The notes under the pieces: model-generated
What the model saw: the letters and a program-made list of their open reading frames with translations, nothing else
Database searches by the model: none
Told to the model about the DNA's origin: nothing
Translations under genes and position numbers: made by a program
In this document: positions 15,001-25,090 of the stretch, one piece after another
Position numbering within the stretch: the stretch's first letter is position 1
Layout: the number at the start of each line of letters is the position of its first letter
Assembly (NCBI GenBank): GCA_021613335.1
Contig: JAJTWR010000260.1
Span: 2,990,001-3,054,000, forward strand
Direction of reading: 5' to 3'
Length of the DNA: 64,000 nt
Source of the DNA: Whitmania pigra
Taxonomy: Eukaryota; Annelida; Clitellata; Hirudinida; Haemopidae

Positions 15001-18000
15001 AAATTTTGACGACGTTTCGACTGACGTACCTCTTGCAAGTGGCAATCATTTGATTCGTCACCTTCACGATGAGTGCACTCAATCTCTGCGGTGTGTTGTA
15101 ATAAGTGGAGATCAAATAGATGGCTTTCACCGAATTCATGAGAGACACAACTGCTTCTGACATTGTCTCCTGAAAGTTGTAAAGATAGAGTTTGACATTT
15201 CAAAAATATTCATCATGACCTTTGAACCATAGGAACCGACTGGGTCATTTTTGGACAATAGGTGGAAGTTCCTTTCAAGTGTGGACAGAAACTTCACGTT
15301 ATCCTTTGCTTCATTCGATGAGTCAGTCACTCGTCCATCCTTAAAATTTCATTTACTTTCACTTTCAATCCGTGTTGATAATGACAATTAAAGTAATAAT
15401 AAGTCTTAAAAGTTTCTTCTATGAAATATATTAAAATTCCTAATTAAGCATAATTAGCGATAATGATTCTCACCAGTTTCCTCCACCTGAGGATAGTTTT
15501 TGACTTAATGAGGTGAAGGGTTCCAATCAATGCTTTGCATCTTGTGCTTCTTATCTGCTCCAGGAGTCTGCAGTACACAAAGTAAACGCTAGGTGATTAA
15601 CGTTGTTGGAAATAAACGCTTGATTCTATTTAACAATGTTTATCCCTCGTGCAAATCATTCAATGATCTCCAAAGAAATGATATGATAAATTATGATATG
15701 ATGAATAATGATATGATAAATAATGATATGATAAATAATGATATGATAAATAATGATATGATAAATAATGATATGATAAATAATGATATGATGAATAATG
15801 ATATGATAAATAATTATATGATAAATAATTATATGATAAATAATTATATGATAAATCCTAAAAAAGTTCTGATCGAAAGCACATGTTGAAGGTGGCCATC
15901 CTGTTTTTCCAATGAACGAGTTCAGCCCCAGGTCCTACGTCATCATCCTCCCTTCTGATCTGCTCGTTTTGCACCAGAATCAACTCAACCGTGTCGCACC
16001 AGAGCGGCAACAGGTGCTCCATCTTTTCGATGGTAGTCTCGTTACGAGCTGTTTAGACGACAACAAATGAATGAATATCGATCACATTGGAATATCGATT
16101 GATGGCATTACATCCCAATTTACTAACTGTAAAGAGTACAACATCGATTACCATTTATTTTTAAGTCCCTAATAAAGAAAAATGTTCGTCTGCTGACTTG
16201 CAGCAATGTAGTCAGTGGCAGTCTTCATGCGATCGAGGTTGCTGCAGATGTCTGTTTCAGGGAGGAGGATGTGAGTGTAGATGGACAGCCGGGTGTTGTA
16301 GAGGCTCGTGGTGCATTTGTTGAGGTCCTCGAAAAAGTTGGCTCCGATCATCTGCATCGTTGCGTCGTCCGCACTGTCGCTCGTCCATTTCTTCAATTCA
16401 TTCGAAAAATAAATAATAATAATTAAGTTTGATTAATTATGGATGGATGGATGGATGGATCAAGTAATACTTGATCAAACATCCCCATCATCATCATCAT
16501 CACCATTATCATCACCCACACATGAGATGAATATGAGGAAGCCTCAAATACAAAGCACTCCCACAGAACCAACGGAGACCCACTTCATGGGACTTCAAAC
16601 ATCCATTGAAGACTTTCGCCAACAAATCTTCGAGGTTGTTCAGCATGCTTCCTTCGACTCCCGAAAGAAACATGAAGTTCACGTCGTTTGCGATCGAATC
16701 GATCGTCACACTCTTCCTGTTGCCCAGCCTCACGAAGAAGTAGCACGTTCCCACGAGATGCTGTTTTGGACATCATCATCATCACAATAGGCATCGTCAT
16801 CATTATTTTTATTATTATTACTGAATGTAATGAATGATTTTAATTTATGTTGCGACCTATGTTGTAAACATAGGTTTCATTAATGGTTGTAAACATAGGT
16901 TTCATTAGTGGTTGTAAACATAAGTTTCATTAATGGTTGTAAACATATTAATTTTCAAAGCAGATGACCTCGGATGCACCATCTGTGATAAAGAGTCTTT
17001 TTTCAAGACTCGAGCATGGCTGCTCTGTTGCGTAAGGGCATTCTTTCTGGGAAAAGAAATTCTTAATAACTTTAAGCAAAAGGACGGTTATTTATGAATC
17101 ATGGTCGTTAAAAATCGCATTCAATAGTAAATACATTGTTGTTTTCTAAAATTACCGTTTGAAATAATTGTACTGTATTGACATAACTTCTCATCAACAA
17201 ATGGAAACATAATGCGACGAATTGTAACGTGAATATGCCAAAGATATCTAAAGAAACATTGGCAATGGTCATCAATGATCTGCTTAATATTTAAAAATGC
17301 ACATTAAAAATTCACATTTACTTCTTGGTAAAACAAAATCAATCTCCTGCTCCCAAGAGGCGTGAAAAACTCTTCGACACAATTGAACTACAAGCAGAAC
17401 ACAACCCAACTCAGATCATCGGCCTTTTCTGCGTTTAGAAGTATAAATTTATTAACCTTTTCGTCAGTAAGAACTTGATCTTCAACAATCAATGAATCTA
17501 CGTCCATAGCGGTTGCAATCTGTCGTTAACAAAACTTGATAAAATAGATCAAATAGCAAACAATAGGGAATAAACAATTAATAGGGAATAAACAATTACT
17601 TTTGAAAATAAAAACATGTATCTCCCATCGAGCTGAAATTCAAACATTCACTTTAGCAAGTACGGCAATGTGTTTTATGAAAACAAAATCGCAAACAAGA
17701 GCTCTTCGTTCTTCTCTAATGTTTTTCAATTTCTGCTGATGTTTTTTAGACTCGTCATTCTGGACGGAATTCGCCGGTTTAGCTTTCTGTTAAAGAAACG
17801 TTAATCAAATTCCATACTGCTTAGTTTCTTGAAAAGAAACTTAGTACTTAGAAAGGTTGGTCAGCAACTACTGGCTAGTTATTAAATTTTGACAATTAAT
17901 TAAAAGTAATCATCAGCCTAAAAGAAAATAGAATTATTAACCATTCTGAAAATTGAGTTTCGTCGACTGCTCCTGGAGCTCTCTTGAAATAAATTTAGTT

Positions 18001-18132
18001 AAAGTCATAAAATGATGATAAAGACTGATAACAGTAACTGACTGAACACTTGCCCTCGTCGGTGGATACAAATGGAGAAGCTGCGGAGCTCCTTGTGACG
18101 TTTAAACCAAACCCTTTGAGGTCGTCATCCAT
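1..18132 (-). CDS. DNAH5/DNAH8: Axonemal outer-arm dynein heavy chain, DNAH5/DNAH8 class, N-terminal half (3' end beyond window)
   Basis: Motor subunit of the ciliary outer dynein arm. The window encodes the tail (DHC_N1) and linker (DHC_N2), roughly 1,900 residues, and stops just before the AAA1 P-loop, which must lie left of base 1. Diagnostic stretches include [40 protein letters not shown] and [16 protein letters not shown], which match DNAH5/8 closely. Minus-strand exons, 5' to 3': ~18040-18132, 17942-17980, 17652-17786, 17457-17519, 16969-17046, 16584-16760, 16198-16390, 15883-16048, 15474-15567, 15241-15339, 14868-15169, 14573-14774, 14405-14500, 13849-14109, 13668-13733, 13198-13427, 12852-13003, 11521-11728, 11153-11329, 10521-10788, 10045-10254, 9812-9892, 9395-9634, 9107-9271, 8860-8978, 8228-8527, 7514-7754, 7033-7159, 6729-6792, 5781-6201, 4861-4989, 4522-4659, 439-663, 1-183. 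Phases agree from exon 3 onward. The first two exons and the start (MDDDLKGF) are tentative. DNAH5 and DNAH8 cannot be separated here. Confidence 0.95.
1058..1745. mobile_element. Non-autonomous TIR transposon (MITE-like), 688 bp
   Basis: The two ends form long terminal inverted repeats of about 100-115 bp: the left arm (1058 to ~1160) and the reverse complement of the right arm (~1630-1745) share blocks such as TTGCTCAAATGGCGATAGCT and GACAGTTGCCTACATAGACT. The left arm lacks an internal ~15 bp block present in the right arm. The 8-bp direct repeat gtcatttt (1050-1057 and 1746-1753) flanks the element exactly where a target-site duplication should be. No transposase is encoded. An 8-bp duplication would suit a hAT-like mobiliser, but the superfamily is inference. 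It lies in the same dynein intron as the kinase gene. Confidence 0.75.
2479..3858 (-). CDS. Intronless CMGC-type Ser/Thr protein kinase nested in a dynein intron
   Basis: A complete 459-residue kinase in one uninterrupted ORF, on the same strand as the host dynein gene, in the intron between exons 4522-4659 and 439-663. Visible motifs: glycine loop GRGTYG (20-25), lysine in VAIK (K42), helix-C glutamate near E59, catalytic loop HCDIKPEN (135-142), DFG (156-158), activation-segment LYYRAPEV (175-182) and DTWSVG (193-198). The HCD-type catalytic loop and YYRAPE segment are DYRK/HIPK-like within CMGC. The Y-x-Y of true DYRKs is not present before the IQTLYYR segment. The C-terminal ~110 residues, rich in Lys/Arg/Cys, match no family I recognise. 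The ATG sits in an AACAAAATGA context, and an AATAAA lies ~45 bp past the stop on the minus strand. All catalytic residues are intact, so it is probably an active gene of retroposed origin. Exact family and expression are unknown. Confidence 0.88.
   Translation of the reverse strand: MRVQVGGTLLNRFFLSEKLGRGTYGEVYRAVDLLRNTNVAIKISRGDASMRENNILESEILEKLKAVDSPLRSLVVDMKSSYVLDDCVILVLELLSQTLLRSIATNELEALDKISMYAKQMIQFLVFMSKMNIIHCDIKPENILVDKPNNVIKFADFGLSHCPWASSKMDVIQTLYYRAPEVLLGYDYDSSVDTWSVGCVLVECLLKKPLFKSWNEKDLIRTIAKVIGTPSQSVIRKAPNRDQLFRFDEDSQQWICRGFEKPVVPMGLRKYIETHYKTESIGPDFSMFIDLIENMLKLDPCQRCSPEVCLMFPFITRNKSYFSFQPDSPREPFLAEMSRISKGVNIGNGITDAAVHVFRHIKNVRVLMKQNKLAVMSSCLFLECQKINVRRTFKRFADATGVYEKDIRRIRRMVKQMVIQKIDPCKINRRKQNAFKCREVIGRNDMCDRQALENYNEIL
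3993..4270. repeat. Diverged ~140-bp tandem duplication
   Basis: Copy 1 (about 3993-4128) and copy 2 (about 4138-4270) share long blocks, for example aaaattaattag, agtactaacgctctta and aaatagtttatattaata, in the same order with scattered substitutions. It lies in the dynein intron just upstream of the nested kinase gene. Confidence 0.7.
5581..5775 (+). mobile_element. tRNA-derived SINE, copy 1
   Basis: The 5' part has a near-consensus pol III A box (TGGCTCAGAGG) and a B-box-like GTTCGCAACCC. The 3' part has a short hairpin (GCCTTCACATC ... CATAAGGCACT) and an A-rich tail (aaatacaaatacaaa). It aligns along its length with the minus-strand copy at 29233-29478, sharing CTCGTTACGTGTC, CACCGCCAG, CGGATACATAAGGCACT and AAAATCGGC. 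Its tail ends at the 5' splice site of dynein exon 5781-6201. No clear target-site duplication was found. Confidence 0.8.
8722..8845. repeat. ~41-bp tandem repeat, three copies
   Basis: Three nearly identical AT-rich units containing cattgatgaataaatatta and agataataaaat, next to each other in a dynein intron. The third differs by one base (cattgatg to ccttgatg). Confidence 0.9.
12300..12612. repeat. 15-bp minisatellite, about 20 units
   Basis: Head-to-tail units of the form tgtatttgttcgatt with variants (tattta, cgaatt, cgagtt), organised into a higher-order block of several units. It sits in a dynein intron. Because 15 is a multiple of three, several frames on both strands stay open, which creates spurious repetitive ORFs. 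Confidence 0.95.
15670..15857. repeat. 15-bp AT-rich minisatellite, about 12 units
   Basis: Tandem units of aatgatatgataaat, with the last few changed to aattatatgataaat, in a dynein intron. A methionine/asparagine-rich ORF across it is an artefact of the repeat. Confidence 0.93.
16861..16947. repeat. 25-bp tandem repeat, ~3.5 copies
   Basis: Units containing gttgtaaacataggtttcat, with one or two changes per copy, directly downstream (in gene direction) of the donor of dynein exon 16969-17046. Confidence 0.9.
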
Positions 18133-18246
18133 GGTTGAATGCGTAAAATATTTGACACTTTAAGGCGATGAAAACATTGCTTCGGAATGGACCTAGAAAA
18201 GCTCTGATAAACCTACTCAAGTTTTCTTGAATAATTTATTAACTTC

Positions 18247-18260
18247 GTTGCCACCGTAAC
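18247..18260. promoter_or_regulatory. X-box-like RFX site upstream of the dynein gene
   Basis: GTTGCCACCGTAAC has both RFX half-sites (GTTGCC and a GTAAC half) at the normal 14-bp spacing, with mismatches only in the centre. It lies about 115 bp upstream of the predicted dynein ATG at 18132, the usual position of ciliary-gene X-boxes. Confidence 0.6.
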
Positions 18261-18959
18261 TAAAACACATCACTCTATGCCAAGAATGAATCGATACAAC
18301 GCTGTTAATAGCCATCGCTATGAACAAACTTAGTAGCTCTTCAATGGAAATAAATGTTTTCATTTATTACCTGAAGTTGGCCTCGCTGAATTCTGGTTAT
18401 TAATGACTTCTATTGTCAAAACGTCGAATGTCAAATCTAATTAACGCCAGAGATGTCAATTAAGTTTTTTTTTGCAATGCAACAATGACGTCCCTGATTA
18501 ACACAGATTTTTTCAGGATCTATAAAAATAACTAAGCCATTATTCTTCTGGCCCATTCTTGATCCTCAATCTCGTAAACATGTAAAGCCAATTTGATATA
18601 ATTGAAAACGAAGTTTCGAATCCTACAATCGTGCTGAGAAATGAACACGCTTAAGATGGTATGTTTCTATTTGTCAGAATTCTTTGCCAGGTATTGAATA
18701 TACGGGATTGTCGACAGATGGCGCTTTTAAAAGTGACCGGAACTAGACAACGAACGCAATGATCGAGAAAAATATGTTTAACTTTCACCTGAGAAAAAAC
18801 ACGATCCAGTCGGTAAGCCAAAGAATATGGAAACATTACTCTTTCTTAAATATAAGTATTTTAGGAGCAGCGGGATTATTCCACAAAGGTGCCCTAAGTA
18901 TCGAAAGATGTATTTATTATGATGAATTATTATGATTTATCATGAATTAATAATAATAG

Positions 18960-19030
18960 GCGTCAGTAGAAGAGTGATTAAGACTCTGGCTTTGGTGCGA
19001 CTCCATTAGGAGTTCAAATTCCAGTCTCTC
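18960..19030 (+). other. tRNA-like relic (pseudo-tRNA or SINE head)
   Basis: The segment has a D-arm/A-box-like AGAAGAGTGATTAAGAC resembling Leu/Ser-type tRNAs and a B-box-like GAGTTCAAATTCC at about the right distance, the latter able to form a short T-arm. The anticodon and acceptor stems do not pair convincingly, so I do not call a functional tRNA. Confidence 0.35.
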
Positions 19031-19881
19031 TCAAAAGCTTTTAAAATTAATAACTGATGATTTTATTCCACCAAATGAAAGATTTGATGATAACTTTGAT
19101 TCCGACATGGAATAGACATCCGTATTTCAAAAAATAAAATTTTTTTATTAAATAACAAAATGAATGGTATGTCACAACTTTGAGAGCTCTTTTCCGTATA
19201 CAACAATTTCTCAATGACGTGCTTTTCCAAAGGAATGCATTCATCTGCGTCACAGACCGTTATTAGTGCTATTTTAATATTTTTCACTAAACTTTTATCA
19301 TTATGAACTCGTCAACAAATGTAATATATGCGTCCTTTGTCATTTGATATTTTTCACTAAACATTCCACGAAACTTCAAGTCATGCTGATCATTACAAAC
19401 ATTTCATCCAACTCACGTATCAGTTCGAATCCTTCATGAAATATTTTAGGTTGTTCCTTCACAAGATCGATTGACAGTTACTGTTGTTACGAAGAAAAAG
19501 TGCAACTTGAAGTTTAAGCCTGAATGGTTGAGAGAGTTAATAGAGACTGAAGTGCCGACTTCAGTTAACAAAATTGGGCGACATCTTCATTTATCATAAC
19601 ATCATCACTATGACATCTTGTTTTCCAGATATACCAAGAAGCTTATACAGGTGGCGCATTCACCACTGGAAAACGATGGAACGATTGGAAAATCGATTAT
19701 TTGAAGCTTCTCAACCATTTGAGGTGTTCGCATTTGGCCAAAGTTCAGCGACCTATATTTCGGACACAGATCTACCAAAAATCTGAAATTTTAGTTTTTT
19801 AATTTACTCATATAGATTAACAAATGTGACAAATTTCAGCAAAATCCAAGATGATGCTGTCAGATATTGTGTTGATTTGCC

Positions 19882-20460
19882 ATGGAATCCCCAATAGGTA
19901 TTGCAATAAACTGTAATAAGATTCTGAAGTACCCTTTTTGCTGCGAAAACTATTCAGTTAAAGAATGTCCGAACAAGAACAAAGGCTTGAAAGTCTGTGC
20001 CACTTGCGATCATCATACTGGCCAGGCTACAAGCCTGCTTGAGCGAGTGGCTGAATGGGTGATTGTGAGTGATTTTTTGTTTTTCTTATTCCTCTTTTTT
20101 TTAAACTATTTGAAACTATTGGATGTCCTACGTTTGATGGACCTTTAGTCACCTCTCGAACTTTCAATCCTCCCAAACATTGTTACAAGTTACCTCATAA
20201 TAACCTTTCCTTTAATAGATTAACTCCCGAAATGCACAAAAACTACCAGACATAATCGTCATCCAAGAGATATTTCTTAAAAGTAGAAATGATTTTAAAA
20301 CACAAAGCTAGAAACATAGAGAGGCTGGACCGAAATGACGCAGAGCCCTTTCGAGGCATTCTCACATGCATTAAGAATTGCATCGCATTCAAAAGCCATG
20401 TCGTTTCAGATGAACCAAATTGCCTCATTACCTCTATTCGCACAAAAAACAGTCATACTT
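19882..20460 (+). mobile_element. Degraded non-LTR retrotransposon (zinc-knuckle and EEP endonuclease remnants)
   Basis: The peptide at 19882-20060 contains a degenerate knuckle-like pattern (CCENYSVKECPN ... VCATCDHHTGQA), typical of ORF1/gag tails. From about 20215 the plus strand reads KLPDIIVIQEIFLKSRND, the catalytic-glutamate motif of LINE-type apurinic-like endonucleases. In a shifted frame it continues as RGILTCIKNCIAFKSHV, the next conserved block of those enzymes. Frameshifts and stops separate these pieces and no reverse transcriptase follows. The clade (Jockey/CR1/RTE-like) cannot be settled. Confidence 0.6.
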
Positions 20461-21989
20461 CATATAGTAAAGTTATATAATGTATCTATAGAATTTACCT
20501 GCATCAGTTACTGGACCTTTCAGTCCAAGACTGCTGTTGATCACATGACAAAGTTGCATGCGGTGTCGAGGATGCCGCAGGTCACCTGTGATCAAATAAA
20601 AACGAGTGAAGAACCTCATAACAAACAAATTACACCTCAAAGATTTTTCAGTTCTACTAAGAATGCACAAAAAAAAAATTTAAGGAGATCTTTGAATATT
20701 CGTATGCACGATAGTTTTCCCCTGGGACAAGTATTTTTAACCTTTTGTTGAAGAAATAAAACACCTTTAGGAATTTTTGAGCCCCATGAATCTGTATTAT
20801 TAAAAGGACTGCGCTTTCAGGCAATAAAAAAATAAAACGGCAGATCGGTGGAGGTACATGCTGACTGGCTGACAGTTTGTTTATAAATGAATATTCAACT
20901 TTCTGACAGTTGATTGGGTCCTATGCTTTCTCGACATTGCTCCTTGTACGTGCTTTTCTGCCGAGGTTGCAGCGTCATAAAGCTTGATAACAGCTAACAT
21001 AGATGATATTGTTTCTACTCGATTTTAATATTCCTTTATTAGCCATAGCCTCGAATCTTTGTAGTCCCTATTATGTCAAAGAATCACGAAATTTAACATT
21101 TTGAGGATAGGGACGCCGTTGCACAACCGTTTCTCTGCTACCTCTTTCCCACAGCCAATGTGGCACAACATATAATTTTCTATTAGTTGCCCGATAATAA
21201 TTGAGTTAATTAGTTCGCAAATAATTGGATTTAAGGACTGACTAAAGGCCTCAGTCAAATTTCGCTCCATTAGATAGCCATGCTGTTATCCACGTCGACA
21301 ATGTCAAATGTCGCCCGCAAATAACGAAGCTTAGAGCGCCTTTGCTCAAACTTCTTTTTTTTTTAAACTAAATTTCACACAAAAGATACAAAATATATAT
21401 ATTCTTACCAAGCAATAATTGCAGAAGACGATTATTAAAGTTTATTAAAAAGTTGACGTCTAATAAATATCAACCGCAGTCGTAACTTAAAACAAGTTGT
21501 TGACGACAACCTAGCTCGAAGAACGATACGCCGACTAAGCAGTAAAAAAGCCAGTCGACCCGAAATTCAAAATGAATGTCGTTTGCGCACGGCGATAGGA
21601 ATGTGCAGTCAATGTTTTATGAAAACAGAGTCTGTCAGAAGACTTAAAACGTTTATGCTCTATTCTATTTTTAAAAAAATAAAAATATTAATTATTAAAA
21701 TTATTTGTATCTTAAAAAAGTGCCCAATATATGTAGGAAGTACCCATTTTTTGACGATATCTCAACTAATACGTCACGAAAATTTCTAAAATTTTAGTTT
21801 GTTATGTAAATGGTGCTTTAAAAATTATGTTTTAAATTTGGTAAAATATTATTTTCAAACTTAGTAAAAAAAATCCCAAGATTGCGGTGTACAAAACTGA
21901 TAGGAAGTAAATTTATTTTTTTACATAAAAGTGTTTTTATTAGAAAATTATGTTTTCTTTCTTTTCTATAATTTCAAAACAAATTTCCA

Positions 21990-22335
21990 TAGACAAAATT
22001 AATTTTTGTTTATAAAGTCTGCTTCCAGCTGATTCTAGGCATTCCTGATGGCATCTTCCAACTCTGATTTAGATTTAAATTGTCTTCTATCTTTATAAAC
22101 AAGTTTGGACAACATACCTCAAGCATTTTCAACCCTAGATGTTTGCATGTTGGCTGATTCCTGAAAATAGGCTTGTTGGTTCTTCATGAGCCAGTGCTTA
22201 TGCCAACGGATAATCTTACTTGATTTAAACCCCAAGCTTATCTTATCTGTGAATAAAATTATAGCCATGACCTTTTTTGCCTTTCCGTTGGAAAATTGGC
22301 ACAACGTAGGGACCGCGTATGCTTTATCCATAGGG
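21990..22335 (-). mobile_element. Tc1/mariner-like transposase relic (DDE domain C-terminus)
   Basis: On the minus strand the reading SRVENA-stop-GMLSKLVYKD, then RRQFKSKSELEDAIRNA-stop-NQ, reproduces the C-terminal (N/V)EN-W-G-x-L ... RQF ... A-W-x-x-(I/L) pattern of Tc1-type transposases. Both expected tryptophans are stop codons. Upstream, an ILFTDK segment resembles the second-aspartate block, but the spacing to the HW segment is too short, so there is an internal deletion. Inactive. Terminal repeats were not identified. Confidence 0.6.
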
Positions 22336-22522
22336 GGTCCAGAATTTCTGGCAGCATATCTATTCGTAATGATAATATAATGTTAAAAACCTAAATTAAA
22401 ATGTTTTTTTGAAAATTTCTTCAAAAACAACTTTACGTATTTGATGCAATTTTTAAATTGCGATTAACATAGTTTCAAAAGTATTATCATCTGTTGTTTA
22501 CACCTTAAAACCATCAGTACCC

Positions 22523-22536
22523 GTTGTTATGGTAAC
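22523..22536. promoter_or_regulatory. Consensus X-box (RFX site) upstream of DRC9
   Basis: GTTGTTATGGTAAC matches the ciliary X-box consensus GTHNYYATRRNAAC at every position. It lies about 92 bp upstream of the predicted DRC9 ATG. RFX/DAF-19 factors are known to switch on axonemal genes through such sites. Confidence 0.75.
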
Positions 22537-22627
22537 GTCAAGATCAGACAACACAATTTCGTCATTGCATTCCCGATAGGGTTTGGTTTTTATAAAATTA
22601 CTTTATAAACTGATACGAATAGTTAAA

Positions 22628-24411
22628 ATGGATGCAGTTGAATCTCTACACGTGAGTGTTGTGCTGGAGGATGCCATTCACCAGTTGGACATTTTGAATT
22701 GTTTGCATCCAAGATCGCTGACACCTGGCTCAGGGGTAAATTTGATATTATTTCAATAACAGAAATATTTGTAAGCAATTCAACCAATTGTTTGTTTTTT
22801 TGTGGTTATTGTTTACAGACTTTGGAAAAAACATCAGATAAAGCAAGAATTGTTGATTTAGAAAAGTGAGCTTATTAGTCCAAGATTGATGCTGAATAAA
22901 TCACCCAAATAATTATTAATTTATTTTTTAATGGCTCAGGAATATTCTGAGAAGCCTGTTGGAAAAGACAAGACATGAAATTTTAGAGGAAAAGAGTTAC
23001 AATGTTTTGATTAAATACTTGGACAAAGAAAAATTAAATTATTCCTTCCTGGACAGGGCAGATGTGCAGTTAGCAATTTCAGTTTTAGTAGTATTATTTA
23101 ATATTAAAGCTGCATGTTTGCGCAAACTCTCTTCAAATTTGGAGATCTTGATCAAATGTCATTAATTTTAAAATGGATTTATAAACATGTTATGAGCAAT
23201 TCTATTTACATTCACATTTATTAATAATGCTATTTTTAGAACTGAAAGTGATGGTAGAATTGAGCAGTTGAAACTTGAAATCCAAAATCTAAAGAACAAA
23301 AAGGAAGAGGAACGACGGAAACGAAGGCTCGTTTGCGCTCACTTGCAGGATCAGAAGCAGGAAATGAAGTTCAAGTTTGCTGAGGAGAAAGCCTACATTT
23401 CAAAGGCTTCAGAGGTTGATGTGAGGATGGTTCAGAGGAGATGTCAAATTGAAGAAAGCAATTGCAACTCGTCACTGGAGGTATTTTTTATCTTGGTTTT
23501 GATGAGGTGTTGTTGATATGATGAAGTTTTTGAACAATTTGTTGCTTGTTATAATTATATTATTTTATTATTTGCAGTTGCATTCATTAATTATTCGTTT
23601 ATTATTTAGTAAAAATCATGTTTCAATCGTATGTGACAGATGACATCACTTGATTTTAATTGGATTTTAATGAAATTCTGTAAGTAGTTGGAAATATTTT
23701 TAATTGTAATTGTAACTATTTATATTGGTAATGAGCAATTGTGCTTTACTAATGGAGTCTATACCATTCATGTGTTTGGTGGATGTGATCATAAAAATTG
23801 TTTTCATTGTGTAATATTGCACATGTACATTTAAATAAATTTAAATGGATTTATTTATTTAAACGTACATGTATATTTAAATGCATATTTAATGTCCAAT
23901 GAAGGAAATGAAGCTGAAGTTGGAAGATGAGAATCGCATCAATGCCGAGATGACTTCATTTTTGAGAAACTACACCAAAGTGTGTCTTTTTAAATTTTAG
24001 TATCTCTATTTTAAATGTTGTCATTTGGTTATTTGTGCACGTCCGGCTATCCAAGGTCAACGTCACAACTTGACCAGATGGCTTGGCTCACTTGATGGAT
24101 GCACTCAGCAAAGCATCATTCGTGTAATGAATATTGTGCTACATGACTATTGATTTAGAAAGTAATAAATGATTTTTTACAAAATAAATATTTCTCCAGA
24201 AACTCAAAGAGAAGTTGGAGTCTTTGGTTGCAAAAAGTGAGAAAGAAATTTGTGAAAAGCAACGAGAACTCGATGAATTGAAAGCTTCGAGAGCAAGAGA
24301 TGCTGAAAGACTTCAGGAACTTTTGCAGAATGTTGGTTTCATTGTTATGTTTTTAAACATTATTATCTTATGATGGTGATGATGATGATTATTATTATTT
24401 TATTATTATTC

Positions 24412-24445
<34 letters not shown>

Positions 24446-25090
24446 GTCATTATTATTTATTTTAAACATTATTATCTTATTTGTCCTTATAATGATTGTT
24501 TTGGTTCAATTTCAATAAATGTATGCTGCCAAAAAACCAACTAAGCATGAAATCTACTTATGAATTTTTATACTTTTTGGTTTACTAAACAATTAATACC
24601 ATCTTTAACTTTTTATTTATAAATATATTTAGGATTAAATTCCACAAAAATTCCAGTATTGAATAGATCTGTGTTGAACAAAGATGATTTGTTGCAGTAC
24701 CACGAATGCGAGAAGGTGGTGGTGGAGGACAGAGTGGAGAAGGAAAAGGTGAAAAGGAAACTTCAGATGGAAGCCACGCAACATCGGGCTGCTGTCAAGG
24801 TTGGCTTGCAATTTATTTCATATTTCTTTGAGTTTAATTCACTGTCATGCTCAATCATTTAAATTTCATCCTTTACAACATTTAAAAGTAGTTAAAATAT
24901 TAATGTTTAATGTCAATTGAAAGCTAATAGATGAATGTCGAATATTTATGTCGTGTTTCAGATTCAGTGCTGGTGGCGAGGTGTCATGGTCAGGAGACTC
25001 CTCGGTCCTTACAAACCAAAAAGTAAAACTAGGAGGAAGAAGAGCCTTGCCAAAAACATCAGAGCCACAAAAGCATCAAAATATAAATAA
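22628..25090 (+). CDS. DRC9: Dynein regulatory complex subunit 9 (IQCG)-like, IQ-motif coiled-coil protein
   Basis: Predicted 343-residue component of the nexin-dynein regulatory complex, the axonemal link that controls ciliary bending. The N-terminus (MDAVESLHVSVVLEDAIHQL) resembles DRC9 openings. The middle is highly charged, heptad-rich coiled coil (e.g. KKEEERRKRRLV, KEKLESLVAKSEKE). The C-terminus has an IQ motif, IQCWWRGVMVRRLLGPY (from residue ~302), followed by a Lys/Arg-rich tail, the typical DRC9/IQCG ending and a calmodulin-binding site. Exons: 22628-22735, 22819-22865, 22940-23068, 23240-23480, 23905-23979, 24200-24335, 24633-24799, 24962-25090; their total is a multiple of three. 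The donor ending exon 3 (CA|GTTAGC) was chosen by phase and is the weakest junction. DRC10/IQCD is the main alternative identity. The family is usually somewhat longer (about 440 residues in human). Confidence 0.75.
24373..24445. repeat. (ATG)n/(TTA)n microsatellite
   Basis: A short run of gat/gatg units passes into a ttattatta run within DRC9 intron 6. Confidence 0.9.

Larger units (their letters stand above)
18133..22627. other. Intergenic region between divergent dynein and DRC9 genes
   Basis: The dynein gene leaves leftwards and DRC9 rightwards from this 4.5-kb stretch. It holds promoter X-box matches at both ends, a tRNA-like relic near 18.96 kb, and relics of a LINE (19.9-20.5 kb) and a Tc1/mariner-like transposon (22.0-22.3 kb). 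I see no intact gene; the short ORFs here lack recognisable domains apart from those relics. Confidence 0.7.

Noticed and set aside
15593..15889. 98-codon NDMI-repeat ORF
   Set aside because: It covers the AT-rich 15-bp minisatellite in a dynein intron.
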